Shown in pieces: positions 35,484 through 43,460 of a stretch of DNA of 64,000 nt. A program made the position numbers and the translations under genes. Positions within the stretch are counted from its first letter, which is position 1. Each line of letters opens with the position of its first letter. The notes beneath the pieces were generated by a model that saw nothing but the letters and a program-made list of their open reading frames with translations, was not told the DNA's origin and made no database searches. Source of the DNA: Intestinibacter bartlettii (GTDB lineage Bacteria > Bacillota > Clostridia > Peptostreptococcales > Peptostreptococcaceae); NCBI RefSeq assembly GCF_000154445.1, contig NZ_DS499567.1. One strand, written 5' to 3'.

Positions 35484-36680
35484 ATGAGCAATGTACTTGA
35501 AATAAAAAAAGATATCTATTATACAGGGGTTTTAGACAAAGATCTAGAGGTATTTGATATAATAATGGAGACTGAATTTGGAACAACTTACAATTCATAT
35601 CTTATAAAAGATGAAAAAACAGTTTTAATAGACACAGTAAAATCAAACTTCAAGGATATATTCTTTGAAAAAATAGAGGCAATAACGCCAATAGAAAATA
35701 TAGACTATATAGTAGTTCACCATACAGAACCAGACCATGCTAGTAGTTTATCATATATATTAGAAAGAAATCCAGATGCAGTAGTTTATTGTACTACAGC
35801 TGCTAAAAACTATTTAACTAATCAATTAAATAGAGACTTCAAATTTAAAACAATAAAAGATGGAGAAGTTTTAAATATAGGTAAAAGAAATTTAAGATTC
35901 ATAACTGCGCCAATGCTTCACTGGGCAGATACTATGTTCACTTATGTTGAAGAAGACAAAGTATTATTCACATGTGATGCTTTTGGATGTCATTATGGTG
36001 ATTTCGACCCTAAATGTGTTAAAAATAACGAAGATTATATAAAAGCATCAAAAGTTTACTATGACTGCATAGTTAAACCATTTGCACAATTCGTATTAGA
36101 TGGTGTAGACAAAGTTGTAGGATTAGGTATTGATTTTGACACAATATTAACTTCACATGGTCCAATATTATCAGAAGAACCTATGGAACAAGTTAAGAGA
36201 TATATAGAATGGTCACAAGGTGCTGTAGGAGCTACTAACAACAACAAAGTCAGTATATTCTACTTATCTGCTTATGGTAATACTAAAAAAATGGCTGAAA
36301 AAGTTGCGGAAGGTGCAAGATCTGAAGGTGTTGAAGTTGGGCTTTATGACTTAGAACAATTAACTCATGAAGAAATGCACGATAAATTCTTAGAATCAAA
36401 AGTTGTTGTATTAGGTTCACCAACAATAAACAGAACAATGGTTAAACCTATGTGGGATTTATTCTCTAATGTAGACCCAATGGCAAACAGAGGAACTATA
36501 GCAGGTGTATTTGGTTCTTATGGATGGAGTGGAGAAGGTATTTCAATGGCTGAAAATACATTAAAATCAATGAATTTCAAAATGCCAGTTGAAACAGTTA
36601 AGAAAAAATTCTTCCCAGATGAAGCAACTTTACAAGCTTGTGTAGAAGCTGGTAAAGAATACGCTAAATTAGTAAAATAA
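35484..36680 (+). CDS. FprA-family A-type flavodiiron protein
   Basis: A 398-residue protein. The N-terminal metallo-beta-lactamase-like domain has the di-iron ligands in 'VVHHTEPDHASSL', 'PMLHWADTMF' and 'DAFGCHYGDFD'. The C-terminal flavodoxin domain (about 250-398) has the FMN loop 'YLSAYGNTKKMAEKVAEG'. It reduces oxygen to water and/or NO to nitrous oxide in the cytoplasm of anaerobes. A strong AGGAGG site precedes the ATG. Confidence 0.95.
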   Translation: MSNVLEIKKDIYYTGVLDKDLEVFDIIMETEFGTTYNSYLIKDEKTVLIDTVKSNFKDIFFEKIEAITPIENIDYIVVHHTEPDHASSLSYILERNPDAVVYCTTAAKNYLTNQLNRDFKFKTIKDGEVLNIGKRNLRFITAPMLHWADTMFTYVEEDKVLFTCDAFGCHYGDFDPKCVKNNEDYIKASKVYYDCIVKPFAQFVLDGVDKVVGLGIDFDTILTSHGPILSEEPMEQVKRYIEWSQGAVGATNNNKVSIFYLSAYGNTKKMAEKVAEGARSEGVEVGLYDLEQLTHEEMHDKFLESKVVVLGSPTINRTMVKPMWDLFSNVDPMANRGTIAGVFGSYGWSGEGISMAENTLKSMNFKMPVETVKKKFFPDEATLQACVEAGKEYAKLVK

Positions 36681-36733
36681 ATATAAAAACTATTTAAAAT
36701 CTATTATATAAAATCTTTATTTTAAATATATTA

Positions 36734-36774
36734 AAAAAGGACTATCACAAACAATTTGCGGTAGTCCTTTTAAT
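36734..36774. terminator. Bidirectional terminator after the flavodiiron gene
   Basis: AAAGGACTA (36736-36744) pairs with TAGTCCTTT (36762-36770), flanked by A and T runs between convergent genes. Confidence 0.8.
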
Positions 36775-36788
36775 TTTTCAAATTTAAT

Positions 36789-37880
36789 TTATTTAAATAT
36801 CTTAACTATACCTTTATCGTTTAAATATCGAAGAAGGGCAATAGTAATTGGAAGTCCAAGCATACCGATAAATCCTAAAAAGTGAAGTCCTACAAACATA
36901 CTTATAAGAGTTACAACTGGGTGGAGTCCAACTTGTTGACCGACTAATTTCGGCTCGATGATATTTCTGATAATCGTGATAATTATATAAAGAATAGCGA
37001 CGCCAATTCCTATTGTATAATTGCCATAAAGCAGTGCTATTATAGCCCAAGGAATCATTATTCCGCCAGTACCGAGAACAGGCAATATATCAAATATGGC
37101 AATAACAACTGCAATAAGTATAGCATTAGGAATTTGAAGTATAGTAAGTCCTATCGCAATTTCTGTAAAAGTGATGCTTAGTATAAGTACATAAGATAAC
37201 AAGCATTTAAATAATGTAGTAGTTATAAATTTTTTACTTTCTTTAATAGGTTTTGATGCACTTTCTGGAAGTTGTCGTTTTATAAAATTTATTATTTTCT
37301 CGAAATCTATAGTTATAAAAAATGTAACGATTATTGTTATGACTGTTTTTAAGAATATTGCAGGGATAGTTGTTGCAAATCCTGATACATAGCTTACAAC
37401 CATTGTTGAAAATTTGCTTACAAAGTTGCCAAGTGTACTTATTAAGCTAGAGGAACTTTCTTCTAATGCTGAAATCACATTTGGATCTAGTGATAAAAAT
37501 AATTTTTCAAAATGTGTGAAAGTGTCTCTAATATATGGTTCAAAATAAGTTGTAAAAAATTGTGGTAATGTTGTAAATAAACTTTGAAGTAGTACTAAAA
37601 GTTTTGATCCAATCAAAATTATTATAAAAGATGCAACTGTATAAAATGTAAGGACAAATAATATGGATATAATGGCGCGGTTAATATGAAGTTTTTTACA
37701 AGAAAATTTTATTAATGGATTTAAAATAGCTGCAATTATAAATGCGATTAAAAAAGGTGTAAGTATAGATCCTAAAACTTTGATTATAATTATTGTCGTT
37801 CCGATGATAACACCGAAGTAACAGAATTTTATTAAGAATTCCTTTTGTTTTTTTAATTTCAAATCTGATTCATTTTGCAT
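36789..37880 (-). CDS. AI-2E family transporter (PF01594 permease)
   Basis: A 363-residue membrane protein with about eight hydrophobic segments and the family pattern: an N-terminal helix pair, a long soluble segment in the middle ('LFLSLDPNVISALEESSSSLIST') and the C-terminal 'IIEPKLVGQQVGLHPVVTLISMFVGLHFLG'. The family includes AI-2 exporters, sodium/proton antiporters and many members of unknown role, so the substrate is open. GGGGGA precedes the ATG on the minus strand. Confidence 0.85.
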   Translation of the reverse strand: MQNESDLKLKKQKEFLIKFCYFGVIIGTTIIIIKVLGSILTPFLIAFIIAAILNPLIKFSCKKLHINRAIISILFVLTFYTVASFIIILIGSKLLVLLQSLFTTLPQFFTTYFEPYIRDTFTHFEKLFLSLDPNVISALEESSSSLISTLGNFVSKFSTMVVSYVSGFATTIPAIFLKTVITIIVTFFITIDFEKIINFIKRQLPESASKPIKESKKFITTTLFKCLLSYVLILSITFTEIAIGLTILQIPNAILIAVVIAIFDILPVLGTGGIMIPWAIIALLYGNYTIGIGVAILYIIITIIRNIIEPKLVGQQVGLHPVVTLISMFVGLHFLGFIGMLGLPITIALLRYLNDKGIVKIFK

Positions 37881-38012
37881 TTTAGTCCCCCAATCTATAA
37901 ACTTAAATTATATTAATGACAACTTAAATATTTATGTTATTTTAATATGAATTATTATTAATTATATATTATTTATATATATGATAAGATTAAATATTTT
38001 TAACATATTAAA

Positions 38013-38045
38013 AAGGTGAAGCAAAACATTGTTTTACTCCACCTT
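38013..38045 (-). terminator. Terminator for the alanine symporter gene
   Basis: On the minus strand AAGGTGGAGTAAAAC pairs imperfectly with GTTTTGCTTCACCTT, followed by TTTTTAATATG. Confidence 0.7.
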
Positions 38046-38089
38046 ATATTGAAAATTAGTATAATAATTTTAACTATTTTAAATCCGAA

Positions 38090-39523
38090 TTATATTGTAG
38101 CTTCTTCGTCATCATCATTTCCCCAACATTCAACTTTTCCAAGACCTTCTATGTTAGCAGGATTAAATGTTGGATTTGAGATACCAGCTTTTCTTTGTCT
38201 AGTATAGTCATCTAATGCTCTAAATGCAAATTTTCCAAGAAGAGTTATAGCAACTAGATTTACTATGGCCATAAGCGCCATCATTACATCGGCTAAGTCC
38301 CAAACGATTTGAACTTTTGTAAGAGAACCAAATAAAACCATTCCTACAACTAAAACTCTAAATACAGCCATTAAAGCTTTATTTTCTCCGAATATAAACT
38401 CTATGTTAGATTGACCGTAGTAGTAGTTTCCGACGATTGAACTAAATGCAAATAGGAAGATGCATATAGCTATAAATGTATATCCTAAAGAACCTATGTG
38501 ATAGCTTAATGCTTCTTGTGCAAGTTCTATGCTAGTAGCGCCGCTTGTTGTGTTAAATTGAGTGTATAGAAGTACCATAAATGCAGTACAAGTACAGATT
38601 ATTATTGTATCTGTGAAAACACCAAGTGATTGTATTAAACCTTGTTTTACTGGGTGTGAAGTATCTGCAGTTGCAGCAGCATTAGGTGCACTACCCATAC
38701 CAGCTTCGTTAGAGAATAAACCTCTTTTTATTCCGACTAATATTGTTCCTGTGAATGTACCAACAGTGAAATCTTTGAAGTTAAGTGCTTGTGAGAATAT
38801 TGCTTCGAATACTTGTGGCATTAAGTTTATGTTTTTGAAAACTATAAATAATGCAACTAATATGTATGCTACAGCAAATATTGGAACTATAACCTCAGTT
38901 ATTTTTGCTATTCTTTGAACTCCACCAAATATAACAGCAGTAGTTAAGGCACATAATATTATTCCCATAAGGAATTTATCTATACCGAAAGCTGCATGAA
39001 ATGCAACAGTCATTGTATTAGATTGAACAGCATTAAATACAAATGCGAAAGATATTGTTATTAATACTGAGAATAGTATTGCCATTTTTTTGTTTTTTAA
39101 ACCTTGTTCTATATAATAAGCTGGACCACCTCTAAATGCAGCTCCATCTCTAACTTTATATATTTGTGCTAATGTACTTTCAACAAAGCTTGATGCAGAT
39201 CCGATAAGTGCTACAACCCACATCCAGAATATTGCACCAGGTCCACCGCCTACGATGGCGATTGATATACCTGCTATATTACCAGTACCTACACGAGATG
39301 CAGTACTTATACAAAATGCCTGGAATGAAGAAACCTTCCCGTCACCTTTGGCATCTTTGCCCATTCCATCACCTAAAAGTCTGAACATTTCTTTGAAATA
39401 TCTAAATTGAACAAATTTTGTTTTTATAGTGAAATATATTCCTAAAACTATAAGAGCTATTACAAGAATATAAGTCCATAAAAAATCATTTACTACAGTT
39501 ATAATATTGTTTAAAGTTTCCAT
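38090..39523 (-). CDS. Sodium:alanine symporter (AGCS family)
   Basis: A 477-residue protein with about eleven membrane helices and the AGCS hallmarks 'GTGNIAGISIAIVGGGPGAIFWMWV', 'GPAYYIEQG' and 'GLFSNEAGMGSAPNAAATADTSHPVKQG'. It imports alanine or glycine with sodium. GGAGGGGTTTATG gives a clear start. About 950 bp of mostly non-coding DNA lies upstream and contains a Fur-controlled RNA on the other strand. Confidence 0.93.
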   Translation of the reverse strand: METLNNIITVVNDFLWTYILVIALIVLGIYFTIKTKFVQFRYFKEMFRLLGDGMGKDAKGDGKVSSFQAFCISTASRVGTGNIAGISIAIVGGGPGAIFWMWVVALIGSASSFVESTLAQIYKVRDGAAFRGGPAYYIEQGLKNKKMAILFSVLITISFAFVFNAVQSNTMTVAFHAAFGIDKFLMGIILCALTTAVIFGGVQRIAKITEVIVPIFAVAYILVALFIVFKNINLMPQVFEAIFSQALNFKDFTVGTFTGTILVGIKRGLFSNEAGMGSAPNAAATADTSHPVKQGLIQSLGVFTDTIIICTCTAFMVLLYTQFNTTSGATSIELAQEALSYHIGSLGYTFIAICIFLFAFSSIVGNYYYGQSNIEFIFGENKALMAVFRVLVVGMVLFGSLTKVQIVWDLADVMMALMAIVNLVAITLLGKFAFRALDDYTRQRKAGISNPTFNPANIEGLGKVECWGNDDDEEATI

Positions 39524-39991
39524 AAACCCCTCCTCAAAATAATTATTAAATACAACGTTAATGAATATTATAATGGGGATTTGAAATTAAAGCAAGATGT
39601 AAATGCAAATCTTCTAAATTTGAAAAATAAAATAAATTCTGAAAAATATATCCAAACTTATGTAAAATATATAAGTTTTATTATTTACAATCGAGTTAAA
39701 ATCTTGTATTACAGAGTATATATAGCGTGGCTTGATAAAATTTGACATGGGATATAATTACAAGGAAAGAGATTTTTATATTAAATAAAATGCAAGATAA
39801 TATTAGAAATTTGGAGGTTATAAAAATTAACTTGCGAAATTGTAATAATTTTAAAAAATGTTAATGTTAATGTTTGTATTTAGTCTTATTTGATTAAAAA
39901 AATAAATTAAAATACAAAATATACTTTAAATTATTGAAAAAAAAGAAAGTAAATCAATAAAAAAACAAAAATAAATAAAAAATTACGATAA
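39524..39991. other. Intergenic, 468 bp, nothing firm
   Basis: Very AT-rich. It must hold the minus-strand promoter of the symporter. A TATAAT-like element occurs near 39750, and a GGAGG at about 39812 precedes only very short frames. I see no gene or stable structure. Confidence 0.5.
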
Positions 39992-40035
39992 TGATAATTA
40001 ATATCATTTACAAAATGAAAAAAGTTTGATATAAT
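39992..40035 (+). promoter_or_regulatory. Fur-box promoter
   Basis: TGATAATTAATATCA (39992-40006) differs at one position from the Firmicute Fur 7-1-7 box TGATAAT-N-ATTATCA. It abuts TTTACA (40007-40012), which with a 17-bp spacer and TATAAT (40030-40035) forms a near-consensus sigma-A promoter. Iron-loaded Fur bound here would block the -35 element. The transcript would start near 40042. Confidence 0.75.
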
Positions 40036-40041
40036 TAATTT

Positions 40042-40296
40042 AGGCTAAGGAAATAGCAAAAGTTTAAATATTTCTTAAATAGATTTGGGTTAAGTGTGGT
40101 AGCTTTCTAGTCTATATAATATTTAGAGTTTTTAATTAGTATCAAAATCTTTAAAAGATAAACATACTAGTTTTAGATTATATGTATTTTGCGCGTTACA
40201 TATTAATCTACGGTAGAGTTATGACCAGTATGCCTAATGATTATACGATTCTTCAAAAAAGACTGACACGATTGGTTTCGTGATCGGTCTTTTTTT
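40042..40296 (+). ncRNA. Candidate Fur-regulated small RNA, about 255 nt
   Basis: The segment runs from the Fur-box promoter to a strong terminator (AAAAAAGACTGACACGA, 40255-40271, with TCGTGATCGGTCTTTTTT, 40278-40295). It has no open frame with a ribosome binding site. An internal hairpin pairs TAGATTATATGTA (40174-40186) with TACATATTAATCTA (40197-40210) around a GC-containing loop, with one bulge. This layout is what is expected of a RyhB/FsrA-type iron-sparing RNA, but I do not recognise the sequence. Confidence 0.6.
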
Positions 40297-40469
40297 GTGA
40301 ATAATTTGTGACACAATTGTGACATATTCTTAGTAATATTATGGTTCTAAAATTAATAAAATTAATCAGAGTTTAATTTATTTTAATAATCATTTCGAAA
40401 ATAATCTTAATAAATCTTAGATTTCATTCTAGTAAAAAAATCAGTTAAATTGAATAAGGAGGGGGAAAT

Positions 40470-40514
40470 ATGGATTTATCATTTAGATTTAAGTTTAAAC
40501 GATTTTTCAAATAA
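40470..40514 (+). CDS. Candidate 14-residue cationic peptide or leader peptide
   Basis: An AGGAGGGGG ribosome binding site (40457-40465) precedes ATG 40470. The frame encodes MDLSFRFKFKRFFK and stops at 40512-40514, 15 bp before the next gene's ATG. The peptide alternates Phe with Lys/Arg and is strongly basic and amphipathic. It could be a translated leader coupled to the downstream YARHG gene, or a small membrane-active peptide. Only the ribosome binding site and the frame support it. Confidence 0.4.
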   Translation: MDLSFRFKFKRFFK

Positions 40515-40529
40515 AAAGGGGTGTTTGAT

Positions 40530-41243
40530 ATGATTTGTAAGCGATGTAATCATATAAACAATGACGGTGCAAAATTTTGTATAAAATGTGGTGCACCGAT
40601 GGATGAAAATTATAGTCAAAGCCAAAATATAAATTATAATCAACCCAATTATAATGATTATAGATATCCAAATAATAATCAAACAGATTGGGCTCAAATT
40701 ATAAAAATAATCATAGGAACTTTAGTTGTAGTTGCAGTAATTGTACTTCTTGGAAAACAATTTATGGGCAATGATAATAGTGATGTTGCAACACAAAGTG
40801 AACAAGCAGCTTCAAGTTCAAATCAACAAAGTCAAGGCTCATCACAAAGTAATACCGATCCAGCTTATAATGAATATAACAATTATACTAGTAAAAATGA
40901 GTATAATAGTTACACAAATAATAATGAATATAATAGCTATACTAGAAATAATAGCAGCAGTAGTAACAAAACAGGCGGATATATTATATCATACAGCAGC
41001 GATGTATTACTTACATCAAGTGATATACAAGGGTTATCAAAACAACAACTTAGATATGCTAGAAATGAAATATACGCAAGACACGGCAGAAAGTTCCAAT
41101 CACAAGATTTAAGAAATTATTTCAATAGCAAGTCTTGGTATCGAGGAGTTATAGAACCCAGTAATTTTAATGATAAGACTATGTTGACAAATATAGAAAT
41201 TAAAAATATTCAGTTTTTGAAAAGTGTAGAAGATAGTATGTAG
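40530..41243 (+). CDS. Zinc-ribbon, membrane-anchored YARHG-domain protein
   Basis: About 237 residues: an N-terminal zinc ribbon ('CKRCNHINNDGAKFCIKCGAPM'), an Asn/Tyr-rich linker, one membrane helix ('IIKIIIGTLVVVAVIVLLG'), a Ser/Gln/Asn/Tyr-rich low-complexity stretch with 'NEYNSYT' repeats, and a C-terminal YARHG domain (about 155-237: 'LSKQQLRYARNEIYARHGRKFQSQDLRNYFNSKSWY'). YARHG domains are extracellular and of unknown function. ATG 40530 is chosen because AAAAGGGGTG ends 7 bp before it. Confidence 0.8.
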   Translation: MICKRCNHINNDGAKFCIKCGAPMDENYSQSQNINYNQPNYNDYRYPNNNQTDWAQIIKIIIGTLVVVAVIVLLGKQFMGNDNSDVATQSEQAASSSNQQSQGSSQSNTDPAYNEYNNYTSKNEYNSYTNNNEYNSYTRNNSSSSNKTGGYIISYSSDVLLTSSDIQGLSKQQLRYARNEIYARHGRKFQSQDLRNYFNSKSWYRGVIEPSNFNDKTMLTNIEIKNIQFLKSVEDSM

Positions 41244-41272
41244 ATTAAGATTTGAAAGGATAGTTATGTGGG

Positions 41273-41304
41273 TGCCTAAATTAATTTTTAGGCATCTTTT
41301 TTTA
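41273..41304 (+). terminator. Terminator after the YARHG gene
   Basis: TGCCTAAA (41273-41280) pairs with TTTAGGCA (41287-41294), then TCTTTTTTT. Confidence 0.88.
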
Positions 41305-41495
41305 TGAGATTTAGTATTGACTTTTGATTAAACGTTAATGCTACACTTATAGATAAGTAATATTCACAAATTTAGTATATTTAGCGTTTGGATAAATTAA
41401 AAATCATATTTAAAAACACTAACAGATTTTAGAGAAGATTATAAAGAATTTTGGAATTAACAATAGAAAAATATTTATTAAAAATGCATTTTAAT

Positions 41496-41535
41496 AATGA
41501 AAATCATTTACAACAACAAAAACAAGTGCTATAAT
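41496..41535 (+). promoter_or_regulatory. rpsD promoter with an adjacent palindrome
   Basis: TTTACA (41507-41512), a 17-bp spacer and TATAAT (41530-41535) form a strong sigma-A promoter. AATGA-AAA-TCATT (41496-41508) overlaps the -35 element, in the same position as the Fur box at 39992, but it matches the Fur consensus poorly. It may bind a Fur-family regulator or be chance. Confidence 0.6.
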
Positions 41536-41547
41536 AATATTGGCTTT

Positions 41548-41575
41548 AAAAATTATCGCGGCAAATATAATTTTT
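41548..41575 (+). promoter_or_regulatory. Leader hairpin next to the rpsD ribosome binding site
   Basis: AAAAATTAT (41548-41556) pairs perfectly with ATAATTTTT (41567-41575), ending at the AAGGAG site (41576-41581). S4 is known to repress its own translation through leader structures in bacteria; this short stem is a candidate element. Confidence 0.4.
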
Positions 41576-41591
41576 AAGGAGAACAACAAAA

Positions 41592-42185
41592 ATGGCAAAA
41601 ATGATGGGACCAAGATTTAAACAATGCAGACGTTTAGGATTAAATGTGTGCGGACATCCAAAAGCAATGGATAGAGCTGGAAGAGGAACTTCTAGAGCAG
41701 ACAAAAAACTTTCACCATATGGACTTCAATTATTAGAAAAACAAAGACTTAGAGCTTATTATGGTGTATTAGAGAAACAATTCAGAAACTACGTTAAGAA
41801 AGCTGAAAAATCAAAAGAATCAACAGGTGTAGCTTTAATACAAATGCTAGAATGTAGATTAGACAACGTTGTTTACAGATTAGGATTCGCAAACTCTATA
41901 AGACAAGCACGTCAAATGGTAGTTCACGGACATATATTAGTAAACGGTAAAAAAGTAGATATACCTTCTTTTGCAGTACAAGTAGGAGATGAAGTTTCTT
42001 TAAGAGAAAAATCTAGAACTAATGTAATGTTTAAAGAAAACTTTGAAAGTGGTGCTTTAAACGAATATCCTTACTTAAGTAAAGATATGGACAAATTCTC
42101 AGGTGTATTAACAAGATTACCAGAGAGACAAGAAGTGCCAATCGAAATTGACGAAATACTAATCGTTGAGTTCTACTCAAAATAA
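41592..42185 (+). CDS. rpsD: 30S ribosomal protein S4 (stand-alone copy)
   Basis: A 197-residue S4 with the N-terminal domain and an S4 RNA-binding domain ('LECRLDNVVYRLGFANSIRQARQMVVHGHILVNGKKVDIPS'). It nucleates 30S assembly on 16S rRNA. The N-terminus has only two cysteines ('QCRRLGLNVCG') and lacks the four-Cys zinc motif, so it is a zinc-free (C-minus) type. It stands alone with its own promoter and terminator, not in a ribosomal operon. Whether a second S4 exists in the genome cannot be seen. Confidence 0.95.
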   Translation: MAKMMGPRFKQCRRLGLNVCGHPKAMDRAGRGTSRADKKLSPYGLQLLEKQRLRAYYGVLEKQFRNYVKKAEKSKESTGVALIQMLECRLDNVVYRLGFANSIRQARQMVVHGHILVNGKKVDIPSFAVQVGDEVSLREKSRTNVMFKENFESGALNEYPYLSKDMDKFSGVLTRLPERQEVPIEIDEILIVEFYSK

Positions 42186-42250
42186 TATCTAAGATATAAT
42201 TTTGAAAAACTAAGTTCAATTTCAATCTATTTACTTCATTCAAGAACTAC

Positions 42251-42297
42251 AAAATCGCAAAAATCCAATACGGGTTTTTGCGATTTTATTTTTTTTT
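42251..42297 (+). terminator. Terminator after rpsD
   Basis: AAAATCGCAAAAATCC (42251-42266) pairs with GGGTTTTTGCGATTTT (42272-42287), then ATTTTTTTTT. Confidence 0.93.
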
Positions 42298-42302
42298 ACG
42301 AA

Positions 42303-43460
42303 TTAATAATATTCAACTGTAACGATTTTTCCTAATTTAACTAAAATCTTTTCGAGTTCACCAACAACGTGCAGTCTTAGTTCCAAGTCTCTTTGGAACG
42401 ATGATTCGGCGTTGGCGATATTGAGTGATCTTCCGACTAATAGTTTTATATGTGATGCGCTATATAAAAGTTTAGCCATCTGTGATGCACCGTCTTTAGC
42501 TTTGAATATGTCTGAATCAAGTGATTTAGACAGTGATTTTAATCTATCTATTGTTTTGGAAAGTGTAAGCACACCTTCTGTGACTAAGTCAACCCCTTGG
42601 ATATATGCTATTGGAGGGACTTCTTTGTCGTATATTTCAGTGCTTGATTTAACTTCGACACCTAGTTCACGGGCTACGATTTGTGAAGTTGTGCCACCGC
42701 TTACAATTCTGATATCAGCGTTGTTCATAAGTTCGTGAACAACCTTGGCATCGTCTTCTTTATGTGAAGGCGGACCAGTGAAAAGTTTTACCTTTTTCGG
42801 TTTCACAGCTTTTAAAACGCAGACTGTAGTATCATCTCCAGGCTCAAATAAGTACATTTGGTCACAAACTCCTAATAAGTTGTTTTTTATATCAAGAGCA
42901 GACATCGAATCTCTTACATTAATTTTAAGATGTTTAGCAATATCTTCCCATTTCCAATTTAAATTAAGAGATTGTCCAGCACTTGCATAGAGAGCGCCGT
43001 CACTTACAAAAACCATAACGTCATTTTCTTTTAAATCTATACTAGCTTCACGAACCAATTTGCCACATATATTTGTTTCTGTGTAATGGATTCTTTCAAT
43101 TTGACCTCTTCTCAAAAAGAAAGTCTCAGGACCATCAAATTCAGCGATATATGCCTTGTTGTGGTCTGTAATTTTTACAATAGTAAAAGTAGAGTAGGCG
43201 ATGTTTTTTTGAGCATCAACAGGCAGTGTTTGGATAATAGTTTCTACAGTTTCTTCTATAGTAAGCCCATTTTTTATCATAGTAAGTGCAATTGTAGAAG
43301 TAAGAGTAGCTAAAATATTCGCCTTAACACCGCTGCTGAGTCCATCAGATAAAACAGCAACACTCATATCGTTATCAACATAAAATTCTACATTATCGCC
43401 ACAAAGTTCTTCGCCATATTTAATAAGACTTCCAGATGCAAAATCAATAAAATATCTCAT
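42303..43460 (-). CDS. SpoIIE/PP2C-type serine/threonine phosphatase
   Basis: A 385-residue protein. The N-terminal 225 residues are a PP2C/SpoIIE phosphatase with metal-binding Asp in 'CGDNVEFYVDNDMSVAVLSDGLSSG', 'MVFVSDGALYA' and 'PGDDTTVCVL'. The C-terminal 160 residues have no known domain and include a helical stretch ('IDRLKSLSKSLDSDIFKAK'). Its ATG overlaps the stop of the upstream sensory hydrogenase gene (TAATG), so the two are co-translated. This pairing is typical of group C sensory [FeFe]-hydrogenases, where the phosphatase is the presumed output. There is no membrane segment. Confidence 0.88.
   Translation of the reverse strand: MRYFIDFASGSLIKYGEELCGDNVEFYVDNDMSVAVLSDGLSSGVKANILATLTSTIALTMIKNGLTIEETVETIIQTLPVDAQKNIAYSTFTIVKITDHNKAYIAEFDGPETFFLRRGQIERIHYTETNICGKLVREASIDLKENDVMVFVSDGALYASAGQSLNLNWKWEDIAKHLKINVRDSMSALDIKNNLLGVCDQMYLFEPGDDTTVCVLKAVKPKKVKLFTGPPSHKEDDAKVVHELMNNADIRIVSGGTTSQIVARELGVEVKSSTEIYDKEVPPIAYIQGVDLVTEGVLTLSKTIDRLKSLSKSLDSDIFKAKDGASQMAKLLYSASHIKLLVGRSLNIANAESSFQRDLELRLHVVGELEKILVKLGKIVTVEYY

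Noticed and set aside
40221..40283. A 20-codon frame beginning ATGACCAGT inside the Fur-regulated RNA
   Set aside because: It has no proper ribosome binding site and runs through the terminator stem, so it is more likely part of the RNA structure.
40741..41112. A 123-residue plus-strand frame overlapping the YARHG gene
   Set aside because: It is an alternative frame of the low-complexity region of a gene with zinc-ribbon and YARHG motifs in the other frame.
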